A DNA stretch of 64,000 bases from Arbacia lixula (GCA_963669155.1 OZ022584.1:4440724-4504723), one strand, 5' to 3'; shown: positions 23,201 through 34,000, counted from the first letter of the stretch. A program made the numbers and translations. Notes: generated from the sequence alone by a model not told the origin.

Positions 23201-25376
23201 GTGGAGACGTCGCGTGGGGCCACTCCCACCTCCAACGCCACCATCACCATGCGCAACCAGACGTACGTGGTGCTGCCAGCTGGCGATGTGTTACGGCGCG
23301 GCGACGACTCTTACCTGAACAAGATTGTGATTGGTTACGCCACGGCCGATGACGCGGGCATGTACATCTGCCTCGGGGCCAACAGCATGGGCTACAGCTT
23401 CAAGAGTGCATTCCTACAGGTTTTACCAGGTACACATTCCACCTCACAGCTTGCTTCCCTAACTGTGTGTTGAGTCACCAGTAGAGGGAGCCAGACTCTC
23501 TCTAGTGTCCATTTCACATGTGGCATGAACAAACACTATGTGAAAAGTCAGGACAGAAAGTTGTGGCCCTGCATGATCGCTTCTGTCAAGGGATATGGTA
23601 CTTAGATAAATGGACAAGGACAAGATTAAGATTTATAACAGAAATTTCTTGAATATATAGCGCAATAATTGTAATTAGAATGTATTGCCAACCCTACAAC
23701 TTATCTGGGTTGTATTCTGAAAAGAAACTGAAGTTTTTACAAAAAAAAAAATTCTTTCAACTTGAAGTCCCCTTCAATCTGATTGCTGCAGTGTTTCGAT
23801 CAGCTTTCAAAACACCACCCCTGGTTTTGAGTTGAACATGAATAGTTTGCCCAGAGTGTGCATCAGACTTGATGAGATGTTCTCAAGATATAAAGTTTTG
23901 ATCTAAATGCATAATTTAGATAAAATAATTTCCCGGCTGAAGTGCTGAAGTGCAGTGGATCAAAAGTTTAACCCTATATAGCACGTTTTTTTTTTAAATT
24001 GCATAGCCCAGAAGGGGGGGGGAGGGGGGAAAAAACATCCCCCCTCCCCTAAAATCTCGATCTTTGATCGTGCGATCGTAATGAAAATTGGCACTTACGT
24101 CACCCATGAAGTAATCTCCACAATTCAATTATCTATGCACCAAAATTAATTAATTAATTATGTTAATTAATGCATAAAATTATAGGATGGCTGTAAAACT
24201 TAAAATATAGCTCCAAAACTGCTAGATTTCAGTCCGGGCACCCTTCTTAGGATTATTATCAAATTAGGATTTTAAAAAATGGGAATATGACATTTTTTCT
24301 TAATGTGTTTTATTGTTTTTTTAATTTCTTGTGCATTTCTTCATGTTTTTCATTGTTTTTCTATGGAAATCGTTGGCAAAACTATTTCAGTCATAAATAA
24401 CATTAAAATCTATTGTTTTTCATAGTGAAAATAAAAATAATGATACATTTATGAATTTTGGCTAGATACAGAATTTGCATTGGATTTGTATATGAAATCA
24501 CGTTTTTAAGCAATTTTTGGTCTGACATGCATGTACAAAATGTTTCGTAACGTTAAAACTGCGTACCCCCGCGTCGCAAATTTGGTCTTAAAAGTTGCGT
24601 GAGACTTGGAGGAAAAAAGTCATGAAACATTGCGGCCCAATCTTTTTGTGTTACAAATTTATCGCGAAAAATGGCGAGGGGGGGAGTGCTGTTTTTGCCA
24701 CCCCTCCCCCCCCCCCCCCCCCCCCCCCCCCGGGCTAGATAGGGTTAAATCTTGATATACAGTGTAGTTAACAAATGCAGTTCAACTTGCATTTGAATTT
24801 GAATACTAATGAGTTGTTGTTTTTCTTCTCCCTCCCCCTCCTCACTTCCTAGATCCTAACCTGGCCGTGCCCACGTTACACCAGACACCTCACAGCCGGC
24901 CTGTAGAGCAGCAGGGTTGGAGTCAGACTGAGAAGGGCCTGCTGATCGGGGTCCCCCTCGGCCTCGCGCTCCTCTTCATAGTTGCCATTATCGCCTGCAC
25001 CGTCAGCCGCAACAAGGCACAGCAGCGCCACCGTAACGCCGCCACCCCACCCCCTCAACCCCACCCGCCCAACCACACGGTCAAGAAGGACTACGGCCTC
25101 CACCGTGACTACCTCCACCGCTCCAACCTCTCGCAGCCACAGAGCGTGGACTTAGAACAGTGCGCGCCACTGACCGCTGCCCAGTGTGCGCCCGTTGTGT
25201 CGCAACAAACTCTGCATATTTACCCCATGGCGAGTAGGGAAAATGTCTTGAATCGCTATGATGTCCACTCCCCGAGCAGCTTCACGGACACGCTGAACAG
25301 CAACGGAAGTCTAACCAGCAGCAGCCATCCCAACATGCATCACCATTTACATCAGCACACCATCCTCCACTGCTAG
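11009..25376 (+). CDS. FGFRL1: FGFRL1, fibroblast growth factor receptor-like 1 (5 exons seen, start exon missing)
   Basis: The coding span joins 11009-11281, 19221-19283, 21482-21763, 23070-23429 and 24853-25376. Every junction is phase 1 and the join reads 500 residues, close to the usual FGFRL1 length of about 500 once a signal peptide is added. Numbering from the first split codon, Ig1 is 1-91 (C25, W37, C73), a linker is 92-112, Ig2 is 113-206 (C141, W153, C188), Ig3 is 207-326 (C235, W247, C307), the membrane span is about 356-377, and the cytoplasmic tail is about 122 residues with no kinase. The tail ends in a His-rich stretch, a hallmark of FGFRL1. Family knowledge: a single-pass cell-surface FGF/heparin-binding receptor acting as decoy, adhesion or modulatory partner of FGFRs. 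Each Ig domain sits on one exon, unlike the FGFR on the other strand. The signal-peptide exon must lie upstream of 11009 and was not recognised. Confidence 0.95.
11313..11860 (+). repeat. degenerate tandem repeat starting 30 bp after the Ig1 exon
   Basis: The pattern tttattcag..aataaatgatgata..atgtttccagga recurs at about 11319, 11597 and, partially, 11819. A second shared word, ttggacttgcga..gattcagatcaac, lies at about 11542 and 11764. Units are about 220-280 bp; a G17 run interrupts the second. Confidence 0.7.
12874..13238. mobile_element. foldback (palindromic) element, about 180-bp arms
   Basis: The left arm (from taaaaggcatatactgtactgg) is reverse-complemented in the right arm (ending cccagtacagtatattcccttta). 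The words gcaatcttcttgccaatggtc and their complement, and ggttatttgccctaa and its degenerate complement, fall at mirrored places. The centre is ttgttcgggccgaacatt at 13051-13068. No coding capacity. A partial second copy is at 16505-16720. Confidence 0.85.
14570..14900 (+). repeat. CT-rich low-complexity tract
   Basis: About 330 bp of CT/CTTT/CCCT-rich sequence. Ser/Leu-rich frames over it are artefacts. Confidence 0.9.
16505..16720. mobile_element. second, truncated copy of the foldback element
   Basis: It shares the centre (aaatcctcaaaatgttcgg / ccgaacattttgaggattt) and the full right arm (taagaccattggcaaaaag, cccagtacagtatatgccctt) with 12874-13238. The left arm is retained only for about 30 bp. 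Confidence 0.85.
17590..17840 (+). repeat. CT / TCTG / TCAC microsatellite
   Basis: The tract contains repeated blocks of (TCTG)3-4 followed by TCACTCTC, a higher-order unit of about 32 bp seen about three times at 17683-17755. Confidence 0.95.
18975..19130 (+). repeat. short repeats of a gtggtctttatagacag-type motif
   Basis: At least four variants of ggtctttatagacaggtg occur (about 19023, 19081, 19099, 19115), with an opposed copy, taaagactaccc, at 18990. It ends about 90 bp before the linker exon. It may be a fragment of a mobile element. Confidence 0.6.
19221..19283 (+). CDS. FGFRL1: FGFRL1 exon: short acidic/alanine-rich linker between Ig1 and Ig2
   Basis: This 63-nt exon follows a ttacctgtaatag acceptor and ends at a gtaagt donor. 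It is phase 1 on both sides, so inclusion or skipping keeps frame. It encodes 21 residues starting [10 protein letters not shown] and ending in a threonine-rich stretch. The position matches the acid-box linker of FGFRs, but it holds only three to four acidic residues. It could be a cassette exon. Identification rests on splice signals and phase, since so short a linker has little family signature. Confidence 0.8.
19284..21481 (+). other. FGFRL1 intron (2.2 kb) between linker and Ig2 exons
   Basis: AT-rich, no further exon seen. It holds a 65-bp tandem duplication at 20926-21060 and a short (TCTG)n stretch just before the Ig2 acceptor. Confidence 0.8.
20926..21060 (+). repeat. two-copy tandem repeat, unit 65 bp
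   Basis: The unit begins gccaartggcaat and includes gaatgagccatttg and gttttggagtgcattttccatg; copies start near 20931 and 20996. Divergence is about 10 percent by eye. Confidence 0.85.
21482..21763 (+). CDS. FGFRL1: FGFRL1 exon: Ig-like domain 2
   Basis: The 282-nt exon lies between acceptor tttattatag and donor gtgagt, phase 1 on both sides. It encodes a complete Ig domain with cysteine in RLKCKASG, tryptophan in EIVWEKDG and the DDSGFYTC motif. A lysine cluster ([10 protein letters not shown], residues 121-130) occupies the place of the heparin-binding helix of FGFR Ig2. A (TGTC)n tract lies about 60 bp upstream of the acceptor. Confidence 0.95.
21764..23069 (+). other. FGFRL1 intron (1.3 kb) between Ig2 and Ig3 exons
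   Basis: No extra exon recognised. It contains a short CT tract (about 21840-21880) and an interspersed repeat at 22845-22998 shared with the FGFR intron at 43643-43783. Confidence 0.8.
22845..22998. mobile_element. short interspersed repeat (MITE-like), copy in FGFRL1 intron
   Basis: It begins cagggcaacgttgcataa and ends atgccacagggccc, so the ends are roughly inverted. The inner words cattgatggtgactttgctcc and caatggcaacttctccagaaacc match the element at 43643-43783 almost base for base. Confidence 0.65.
23070..23429 (+). CDS. FGFRL1: FGFRL1 exon: Ig-like domain 3
   Basis: The 360-nt exon starts after catcatcag and ends at donor gtacac, phase 1 on both sides. It encodes an Ig domain with cysteine in SFQCRVRS, tryptophan in HIQWLKR and the DDAGMYIC motif followed by [15 protein letters not shown], the typical FGFR-family Ig3 end. 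Sequons at NTT, NAT and NQT are visible. In the FGFR gene the same domain is split over two exons; here it is unsplit, so an IIIb/IIIc-type choice is not possible at this locus. Confidence 0.95.
23430..24852 (+). other. FGFRL1 intron (1.4 kb) between Ig3 and transmembrane exons
   Basis: More than half is a single 773-bp TTAA-flanked element (23972-24744). No alternative exon was seen that could give a secreted form. Confidence 0.8.
23972..24744. mobile_element. TTAA-flanked MITE, piggyBac-like (copy in FGFRL1)
   Basis: The element is bounded by TTAA at 23968-23971 and 24745-24748, with terminal inverted repeats CCCTATATAGC and GCTAGATAGGG. Inside each end is a G-rich or C-rich block that can pair with the other end. 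It has no ORF. The TTAA target duplication and CCCT ends fit piggyBac-type elements. A relative lies at 50639-51389. Confidence 0.75.
24853..25376 (+). CDS. FGFRL1: FGFRL1 terminal coding exon: transmembrane segment and His-rich tail
   Basis: The acceptor is ctcacttcctag and the exon continues in one frame to TAG at 25374-25376. It encodes a juxtamembrane stalk, a hydrophobic span ([20 protein letters not shown] core) followed by SRNK as stop-transfer, and a tail of about 122 residues. The tail is rich in Pro, His, Ser and Asn and contains several tyrosines ([17 protein letters not shown]). It ends in a cluster of eight histidines among the last sixteen residues ([17 protein letters not shown]). 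There is no kinase domain. The His-rich end is a recognised FGFRL1 feature. Confidence 0.95.
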
Positions 25377-26122
25377 CGACGCATCCCAGTCAACGCTGGC
25401 TCATAGATAGTATTTTTATATCAAACTTTTTGACACAAAAATGATCAAGTCAGAACAAAGAGTAGAAAGAACATGTAGTCCCAAACATGCCTTTTTATGT
25501 TGCTGTCCTTTTCACCTATCTGTGGAGGGTACGGTTTCTGGCCTGGCATACACAGATAGGCTTGTACATTTTGCTCATAGACTTATGTATAGAGAGATTT
25601 ATGAGAGCAGTGTGCAGGTATTTGTCTAGTCATATATAGAGCGGTATGACGTCCAAGAAATCTGTTTTCTCACAACGTGTGCACTGGGGTGCAAGTGTGT
25701 GTTGTTGTGCCTATGGCTCTTTGTGCATAAACTATAAATAGTTGTAACTAAAGATATTTATATATATTATTATTATTATTATTAAGACTAAATTAACTCC
25801 TATAGCTGTATAGCACTCTTTGAAATACAACACCTCTGCTGATTAATCGAGAAGCTCATTTTTACCAGTATTCGGGGAATTAGTCGGGCTCTTTATTAAT
25901 TATTATTTAAAATTTATTACTACAGGCGAGAATTGTATTTCCCTGCAATGATATCTCACTGTTGTATTTGCTTGAATATTTAGCTCTATTTCTTGCTCTG
26001 GTTTAGCAAACATTTAAGAACAGAAATGTTGGGAAAAGTTCCCGAATGTTCTTCAGTTCAGATATCTTTCTATTTACCATTGAAAAGCTCCAGAGAGAGA
26101 AATTGGGGACCTGCTAGTAGAG

Positions 26123-26166
26123 CTACCTCTTTCTGCATGTGTGAACTCACATGCAGAAAGAGGTAG
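26123..26166 (+). repeat. perfect 19-bp hairpin in the FGFRL1 3' UTR
   Basis: The arms 26123-26141 and 26148-26166 are exact complements with a 6-nt loop (tgaact). The left arm starts CTACCTC, the complement of the let-7 seed. Confidence 0.85.
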
Positions 26167-27044
26167 AGGGAAGCGAATTATTTGTGTCTATGATCTTTTG
26201 TGAGGCAAACGGTAACAAATATAACAATTGACTCATCAAGTATCAATGTTTTGTTTAATAGAAGCATGAACCTTGGTAGTGATATTGCCAGTACTTTGTG
26301 TTACGAGTGAGATGAGAAAGAATCATGAACCATGCATAGATCGCAAAAAATGCTGCAAACATTTCCAAATTTTCTAAATATTACCTAACTCATGCAGTAC
26401 AGTTGACTAGTCAATAGAATGTTGAAGCAGGATGGTTACATTTATGTATTATCTATTCACCAATCAGACAATGGGATGATTAAGATGAGGAATATAGAAA
26501 AAAAATGTCGCTGTTTGGCTTAAAGTACAGAGGAGAATGGCAGTACTATTTATCCTGTAATTAATGCAGGACTCAAACCAGCACTTTGTTTCCATGAAAG
26601 ATATCATAGCACTCCGGGTAGGGTTGCTCGAAACCATGACAACTCTAATCTCATCAGGGTGCACTATCTGAGCTCGAGTCCTTTTTGTTGGGATATGCAT
26701 ACCTAGTCGGATCTTACTGTGTGTTCGTGCAATGCTGCTGATTGTTGCCAAGACATGAATATGCATATCTCGTCATATGGAGTAACTTGACTGATACCCA
26801 GAGAATGCTCTTGGAGTTAAAACTCAGCTGAGTTGTCATCCTTTCAAGCAGTCCGCCCAAGCCATATATGATTACTGAAGTGTCTAACTTGCAAATCTGC
26901 AATCCTGTATATCAAATTGAAAAGGAAATTTTGTTTTGGTATTTCTATTCTTGTTAACAACCAGTCAGCACAAATGCACCCCAAGAGTCATTGGACTATG
27001 TTTGGTACTATGGTTTGGATTAGTAAAAGTTGTTTGTCCCCAAT

Positions 27045-27200
27045 CAGGGTGTATATCATTGAGACAATTGATTGCAGCCAATCAAGAAGAGTGTACCATA
27101 ATGGACCTTGTTGAGGTAACTGATAGCAACCAATGAGGATGAGTGTACCATAAAGGGGCTCATCTATACAATGAATTGCAGCTAATCAAGGTAAGTGTAT
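27045..27200 (+). repeat. degenerate tandem repeat, unit about 55-65 bp
   Basis: Variants of gattgcagccaatcaagaagagtgtaccat occur at about 27069, 27122 and 27174. Confidence 0.6.
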
Positions 27201-27706
27201 CAGGAACCCATTGATGACAATTGATTTTCTTCTCAAAATGGGTTATTTTTGTGGGATAAGAATCTCCTATTTTTCAAGTTTTCAGGTTTTAAGATATCCC
27301 AGATATGAGCAACAATTATTGTAAAGTGATAATCACCTCATTGCCCAAATATATTCAATGATCGTGAGCCAACACCTTATTCCTTTGTGGGAAAAAAAAG
27401 AATGGTTCTATTTTATATAGTAGTGGTTTAGTTACAGTGCATGAGTATGTAGTCCTTCCTTTGATTATAGATTTTTTTTGTTATCTGATCATAATTGATG
27501 TCTTCCAAGATTTCCCCCAAAGAAAATTGTCCTTTCTTTGTACTGTAATTTGATTGCTTGTACGTTGAGATTGAAATCAGTGAAAAATGTCAAAGTATTT
27601 GCAGCATCCCTAGGTTATGATCTTAGACTGAAATATTTGCTGTCATGCTTGGATACTAAACTCATTGTCTGAGGTAGCCAGGTAATGTACCCCTGACACA
27701 CATACA

Positions 27707-27712
27707 AATAAA
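27707..27712 (+). promoter_or_regulatory. candidate poly(A) signal for FGFRL1
   Basis: AATAAA, the first exact hexamer after the FGFRL1 stop, followed by a G/T-rich stretch (gttgtggatggtgggttg). This predicts a 3' UTR of about 2.3 kb. A second AATAAA lies at 29785-29790. Confidence 0.45.
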
Positions 27713-27841
27713 GTCAACTTTCTAGAGAGTTGTGGATGGTGGGTTGATGCTATCAAGATATTGTTTCATCAAAACATTTCCAGATAAACTCATTTCATTA
27801 AACTGTCCACTCCTGGTTTAATCAACATGGATACAATATGT

Positions 27842-28326
27842 GCGTCTTCATTAGCCCGATCAGACGAAATAGCGAGCTATTTTGCTGATCCGGGGAACTA
27901 GCCTGAACTTGCAATCGCGTCTTCATTAGCTCGAAACTCGGGATACGTAAGCTCGAAACTAGGGATGCATAAATTATCCCGATGTTCGCACATGCGTAGT
28001 GTGCGACGGGAATAGGCCACGACGGCGTGGCTTCGGTTGTGAGCTCGCATTCACGTACGTATAAAAACCTAACGTAAACAATGCCTCGTGCGCGCTGATG
28101 CGTGCCGGGGTGGAAAAATTTTCGGGCTAATGAGCTATTTCGCGAACTAGCTCAAGCTAGCTCCATCTAGCCCAAGATTTCTTGGGAAATTTTCTCGACC
28201 AAATAGCTCGCTATTTTGCCTGATCTGACTAATGAAGATGCAAATAGCTAGCTATTTCGTGATCTAGCTAGCTAACCCGATCAGAACAAGCTAGCTATTT
28301 TGCCCACATCAAGCTAATGAAGACGC
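27842..28326. mobile_element. 485-bp terminal-inverted-repeat element (MITE-like)
   Basis: The ends are gcgtcttcattagc and gctaatgaagacgc, extended by a looser inverted match (cgatcaga..aaatagc against gctattttg..tgatc). The interior is full of agctagctattt/aaatagctagct words and is CpG rich. No ORF and no clear target duplication were seen. It sits just downstream of the FGFRL1 poly(A) signal. Confidence 0.75.
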
Positions 28327-30459
28327 CCCTAATGAGACTTTGCTATAGCGACATCATAATTTCAATTTTTAGTGCAGTTTACAAGCTGAGTATGAGATGA
28401 TATTATTTTATTTGGGTTGAAATAATCATAGTTCTTGAGGTCTTGGCATTTCATTATACTTGTCCTGAATACTGAGAATTGCCGTTTTGCCTTACATGTA
28501 TATCTCATTAGAAAGTTAACTTTTTTCAACTGTTTCCTGTTTTGCTATTTTACTTTTTTTCATTGAAGTTGAAAATGTGCACATGATGGGCCATTTGTTT
28601 AATATTTGTAAGATACACCAGGCTTCAATCAAACCCACAAAGTCTGAAGAAACCCTTTTCTTGGTTTAGGTGTTTGATGATATTTGGGTCTTTGAGATAT
28701 GTTACAATTAACTTCTGTGCTGAAAGGTTAATTTATAATAGTGGAATAAGCTTTAAAGGGAGTGTGTAGACTTTTATTGAGGGTACCCAATGTTGCTGCA
28801 AACTGTGCACTGGTCTAGGTTTTGATAATGGATGGGAATGCAATGCTGCATGGCGGTCAGTAAACGTTTTCTGAATACTCATATTAAATAGTGACTATAC
28901 ATCCTGCTTAAGTTCAAGTTCCTTCGGTGTGAATTTGCTCCTCAGAGTATTTATTTGTATTTATAAAGGAAAAGATGAGTTGAATAGTTGTCAATATGCA
29001 ATATTTGGCATACTTGTAGTATGTCTAAATATTGTTCTTTTAGTACAAATTGTTTTTAGCTTTTCCGAGACTGAGCAGTTTTTTATATGAGGCCTATAGT
29101 AGAAAAGGATACTTAAAATTGTGGACAGTAACTCAACTCTTTCTAAAAAAAACCCTAGATGTGTTGCTGTATGCACCACTTTTTAACCAAAATGAAGGGT
29201 TTTACCGTTATTTATTAGCTACTGTGTATCTACAGTATGCCAAATTTTATATCTACTAGTGTCATATGAAGATTTGCTTTCTTCCATTGTACAAACTGTA
29301 AAAAGTTCGAAGTCAAAGAGAGTAGCCTGTGACTTTTTCTGTTGCAGTTACTGTTTTGTATAGTTCAAATTGATGTTGTATGAAAGTTTGTAAGAAAAAA
29401 AGATATGAAAAAAAGGAAAATGGTTTCCTATCAGCATTAAAAATATCAAAAGAACTAACATTGCTTGTGTGTCTTTTCCTTTTCAGTTTTTCTCAGACAA
29501 ATTTCTGCTCTATGGATATGTTTGTACACATGGCACATAGAGAGTTAAAGGTAATTACTTTTGAAATCATGAGTATGGCAGAATCATGTCATCATTTTAT
29601 GCAAATATAAATCAAATGCAGGCCCAATATTGCCAACATTTAATTCCCACATAATGAAACATGATGAAACATGTAATGTCCTGATAAAATTAATCTTGAC
29701 TATGTGTTTGTGAGTTTATTTTGTTTGCAATACTCGGTCATATTTTCTAACCGATGGGGTCCCGATTCCAGCTCTCCTTTGTACAATAAATTTATACTCC
29801 TGATCTTACTTGAGTAACATAATTTTTCCAAATATTATGTCCAGGTGGAGTGTAGCATAAATCGATTCTCCCCAAAGAGTGTGAAATAGAAATCAACTGT
29901 GCAATTCATGACTCTCCAGACTCGCCACACAAAATTGGAGACGTCAAAATGTCATGACAACAGGGACACCATAGAAACGAGTTATCCGTCATAACCTAAT
30001 GCGGCCAAGGCTGAAAACCTGAAGTGTATGGAAACCAGACGAAAGCTTCATCCATGTTTCTTTTGACCCGCGTTAATGCGGTATATAGAGGCTCGAGCAT
30101 GTGGTTAGGAAACATTGCCCCAATAAATTACAAAAAAAACGTGCTCCTATCCATGGATTTTCAATTTCTCAACCTTGTAATCTATCTTTGCAGCTGATAA
30201 TTGTCAACTCAGACTATTCACCGAAAGAGAATAGAAACATGGTTTTTGTTGAGTCAAGCTCATGATCCATCAATTATTTTCATTTCAATAGCAATGTTTT
30301 TGCATTGGAGTAGGATAGAAACTGCATTTGATATACCCTTGTTGGTGTTCTGGAGCCACAGTATGGAAATGATAGTCTACATCTTTCTTCTGCAAATAAT
30401 ATTTATCCTGATTTGTAGGTACAATATATTGTACATATCCCTTTCTCCTGTTTTCCTTT

Positions 30460-30638
30460 ATCATTCTCTTCTCTTCTCTTCTCTCACTCCCTCTCCCTCT
30501 CTTCCTTCCTTTCTTCCTCTCCTCTCTATCATTCTCTTTTTACTCTCTCACCCACTCTCTTTTACTCTCCTCCCATTCACTCTCACCCTCTCTCTCTCTC
30601 TCTCTCCCTCTCTCTTTCTCGCTCTCTCTCTCTCCCTC

Positions 30639-30676
<38 letters not shown>

Positions 30677-31015
30677 CCCCTCTCTCTCTCTCCCTCTCCC
30701 TCTCTCTTTCTCTCTCTCCCTCTCTCTCTCCCCCCTCTCTCTCTCTCTCTCTCCCTCTCTCTCGCCTCCCTTCTGCCTCTCCTCTATACATGTACAGTGT
30801 ATCATATTTTCTCTCACTCGCCCCCCTCTCTGTCTTCCTATCCAATCTCTCTCTCCCTCTCCTCTCTATCATTCTCTTTTACTCTCTCTTTCACCCCTCT
30901 TCTCTTTCTCACTCTCACCCCTCCTTCTTTCTTCCTCTTCTTTATCACCTCTCTCTTTCACTCTTTCACCTGTTCTCTCTCTTTTCCTCCCTCTCTTTCT
31001 CACTCTCTTCTACCT
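30460..31015 (+). repeat. CT-rich microsatellite
   Basis: About 550 bp of (CT)n, CTCC and CTTT variants. The long Ser/Leu (sense) and Glu/Arg (antisense) frames over it are artefacts. Confidence 0.95.
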
Positions 31016-34000
31016 AGTTCACTGCCATATCTCTGTCAACTTCCACTTTTGATTTCTTTTCCAACATCAACTAGCATTTGTTACTTAAGGGTCACATTTT
31101 CGCCAAAGAACACAAAACCCACACCAAGTCAATCTACACTCCAAACACTTCTACTAAAAAATCTACACACTGCACGCAACCACACTATTACAGATTACTA
31201 ATCCTTACACAACACGATTTTGTGTTCCAAACAATGATTTATTATAATACATGGAACAACCAACATATTATACATGAAACATATCTCATGTGTGTTCAAA
31301 TCAAATGCATACATTTCCTCTTGAATGCCAGATATAGGGAAAATAATATTAATAATCATTATTATTATAACAAGGTGCTTTTATTAAAATGCAGGAAGAA
31401 TTGTTTGCAGTCTTTCATGAAATTTATAGCCACAGGGAGAGATAATATAAAAACAAGAGATATTTCCATGGCAATACTCATTAACTTTAAGAACAAATGA
31501 TATAATTAAATGGTCTACACAATAAGAACAATATTTCTCCCTGACTTTATAGATATAAAGCTAAAAAGAACAATAAATGATGTTTGCTGTGAACAAACTG
31601 AATTAGACAAGCACCTTGAACGTTTCTATGGATACATATCAAAGTAATTGGATATGTAAAGCAACCAATGTACAACACAAAGGTGTCTTTCCATGACAAC
31701 ATGTCTTACATTACTTGAATACAAAGCGCTCTATGGTAACATACCTACAATAGCAGAGGCAGAGAGAAAACGACTCAGTCCATGAAATCAAATTCAGGAG
31801 ATATTTTCCCCCAGAGCAAGGTTCACATATTGAATGATAGACCATCCTCTGCAGCATTTGCATGAAACAAAAAACCTGCGAGAGTTATGAAATTGGTGAC
31901 ACATTTCATAAATTGATATGATTCAATCAACCAAGGTGTAGCTACAAATATGACTTGAGGAGTCAATACACATTTGAAAACAAGATTCAGATCATTTTGA
32001 GTACTGTTATCAACTTATTCCATACCCATAATCACTTCTCAGCCATGTTTTGTCAATACTGGGTAATTCTACATTTTAGGGTAATTTTTTTTTATGAAAC
32101 AATGTCAAACATACCGGGTACTTCTTTTAACATCCATGCATTATGCTAAGAAAAATTTTGAAGAAAATACCAACTCCCAAAATGCATTGTACAACTTGGT
32201 AATTATTTTACTGAGAATTTAAACTTTTCAAGTGATGTAGCAATTAGCCTACATGAATAAATCACACCTCCAATAAAGATGACCTCAAAATGTCCCATAA
32301 AAATGATAAAACTCTCATAATTGTACAGAAAAGGACTGAAACTCTGAAATTCATTGCAAAGTGTCAGTGATTTCAAATAGTTCATAAAAGAGATATAACT
32401 CTCATAATTGTAACAAGACTTATTGTTCAATGTCAACACAAACTCTCTACCAATTTCAAAGCAGTGATCGCGCATCTTCCCAGCAAATAGTGAAGCTCAA
32501 ATTTCTTTTCATACAATATCTTTCTTTCATAATTAATAGAAATTCCATTTCTTTTATTTCAATGGTCATCAAAACAGCAAATACAGGTGACAACTGTTTG
32601 AAATTACCAAATGAAATTTAAATTGCGCTGACAAGATTTTTGAGCAACATCAAATACAAAAATATTTTGTTAAAATTCAGTGGAGCTGAAACTTAACGCA
32701 ACAGATGAACCTGCGATGCTGCCAAACATTTTAGCAGAAAAAGTCAAACCCATTATACTTTTCCAGAGACAGATAAAATGACCAAAATAGCGAGCACAAA
32801 AACACTGCCGGTGGTACTATCATTCCAAGAACATCTTTAATCCATAGGCAGAAATATATATATATATCCTACTCAAAAAGGACCAAGGACTATAAGTGAC
32901 TAGATTTGGTCTTTTTTTTTTTTGCTAAGGTGCGTGTTTAGATCCACCAGATTCATTACTAACGCCTTAATGTTACCAACACCAGAAATGAATATACAAC
33001 ACATCAGAAATAATGCTACCATTTGGTGGCAAATGTTACGCTTTGAGGAGGTGGGAAGGACAATGTGCTACACATGTAGCTTTACATGGTAAAACTGCAT
33101 GTGCATTGTAATAGCTCTTCATATCCCTTCCTGAGCTGAAATGCTGCTCTATGTGATTCATGTGCATTATTAGTGACAAAATGCACCCCTGGCATATGAA
33201 GAGTTCAATGTCTCTCGTGGCCTTTCTATATCATATTGATGATGGCAGGCAAAAAAGTATAACAGGCCTGCCAATGTCCCAATGTATTCAGTATTTTGCT
33301 GTCTAAAAATCAAGATTCTGATGAGAAAAAACAATATGGGTATGTAACCTCTGCATGAAAGAGATTTACACATAACCTTGGTTGTGAAAAGTGAGTATGT
33401 TCATTCGGGTTAATTTTCAGTATGAAGTATTGACAATGTTTACTCCTACATGCATATGAAACACTACAGTGCGATGAGTATTAGATGGAGACAAGGTGAC
33501 TTGATGTGATAGGGAACAACTGAAACAAAATGATGAATGAATGAATACAACATGCTGGCGAGGCCATGCATTATATTACCACTACAGCCGGCCTACAAGG
33601 AAAACCCTGCAAGGAGACGTACGGGGAAGATAGTTCACACAGTCACAAAATACATGCATATCTTTATCACCATGCGCTGTGCACAACCCCTTTGTATACA
33701 TATTTATGGTCTTCTTAACATTTAACGATACACTCATAAAGGATTATAAGGCTGGCAGAACCAACAGACTTTTAAAAAGAAATGCCTACTGTACAGTGAA
33801 CCATATTGCTTATGTGCTACATGTATTTCATAATACACTACCGAGTATAAGCAGTAATGTTAACAGGATTGAGGAGTACAAATACAATCTTTCAGGAAAC
33901 TTTCCTACTCAGGGACTCGATGTGCAAGGCAGTGATAAACTTAAATGGGGGCTCAGAGCCCCTGCGTTGCTATAGAGCACCCCTGCGACCCCCTCCCCCC

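Larger units (their letters stand above)
25377..27735 (+). other. probable FGFRL1 3' untranslated region
   Basis: AT-rich sequence directly after the FGFRL1 stop codon with no convincing ORF. It holds a (TTA)n stretch near 25765-25785, a perfect hairpin at 26123-26166, and degenerate tandem repeats near 27045-27200. The first clear AATAAA downstream of the stop is at 27707-27712, with G/T-rich sequence about 20 bp later. That end point is inferred; earlier variant signals or a later AATAAA at 29785 could be used instead. Confidence 0.5.

Noticed and set aside
30201-31052. A 283-codon frame on + and Glu/Arg-rich frames on -
   Set aside because: Mostly (CT)n; the non-repeat start has no family resemblance.
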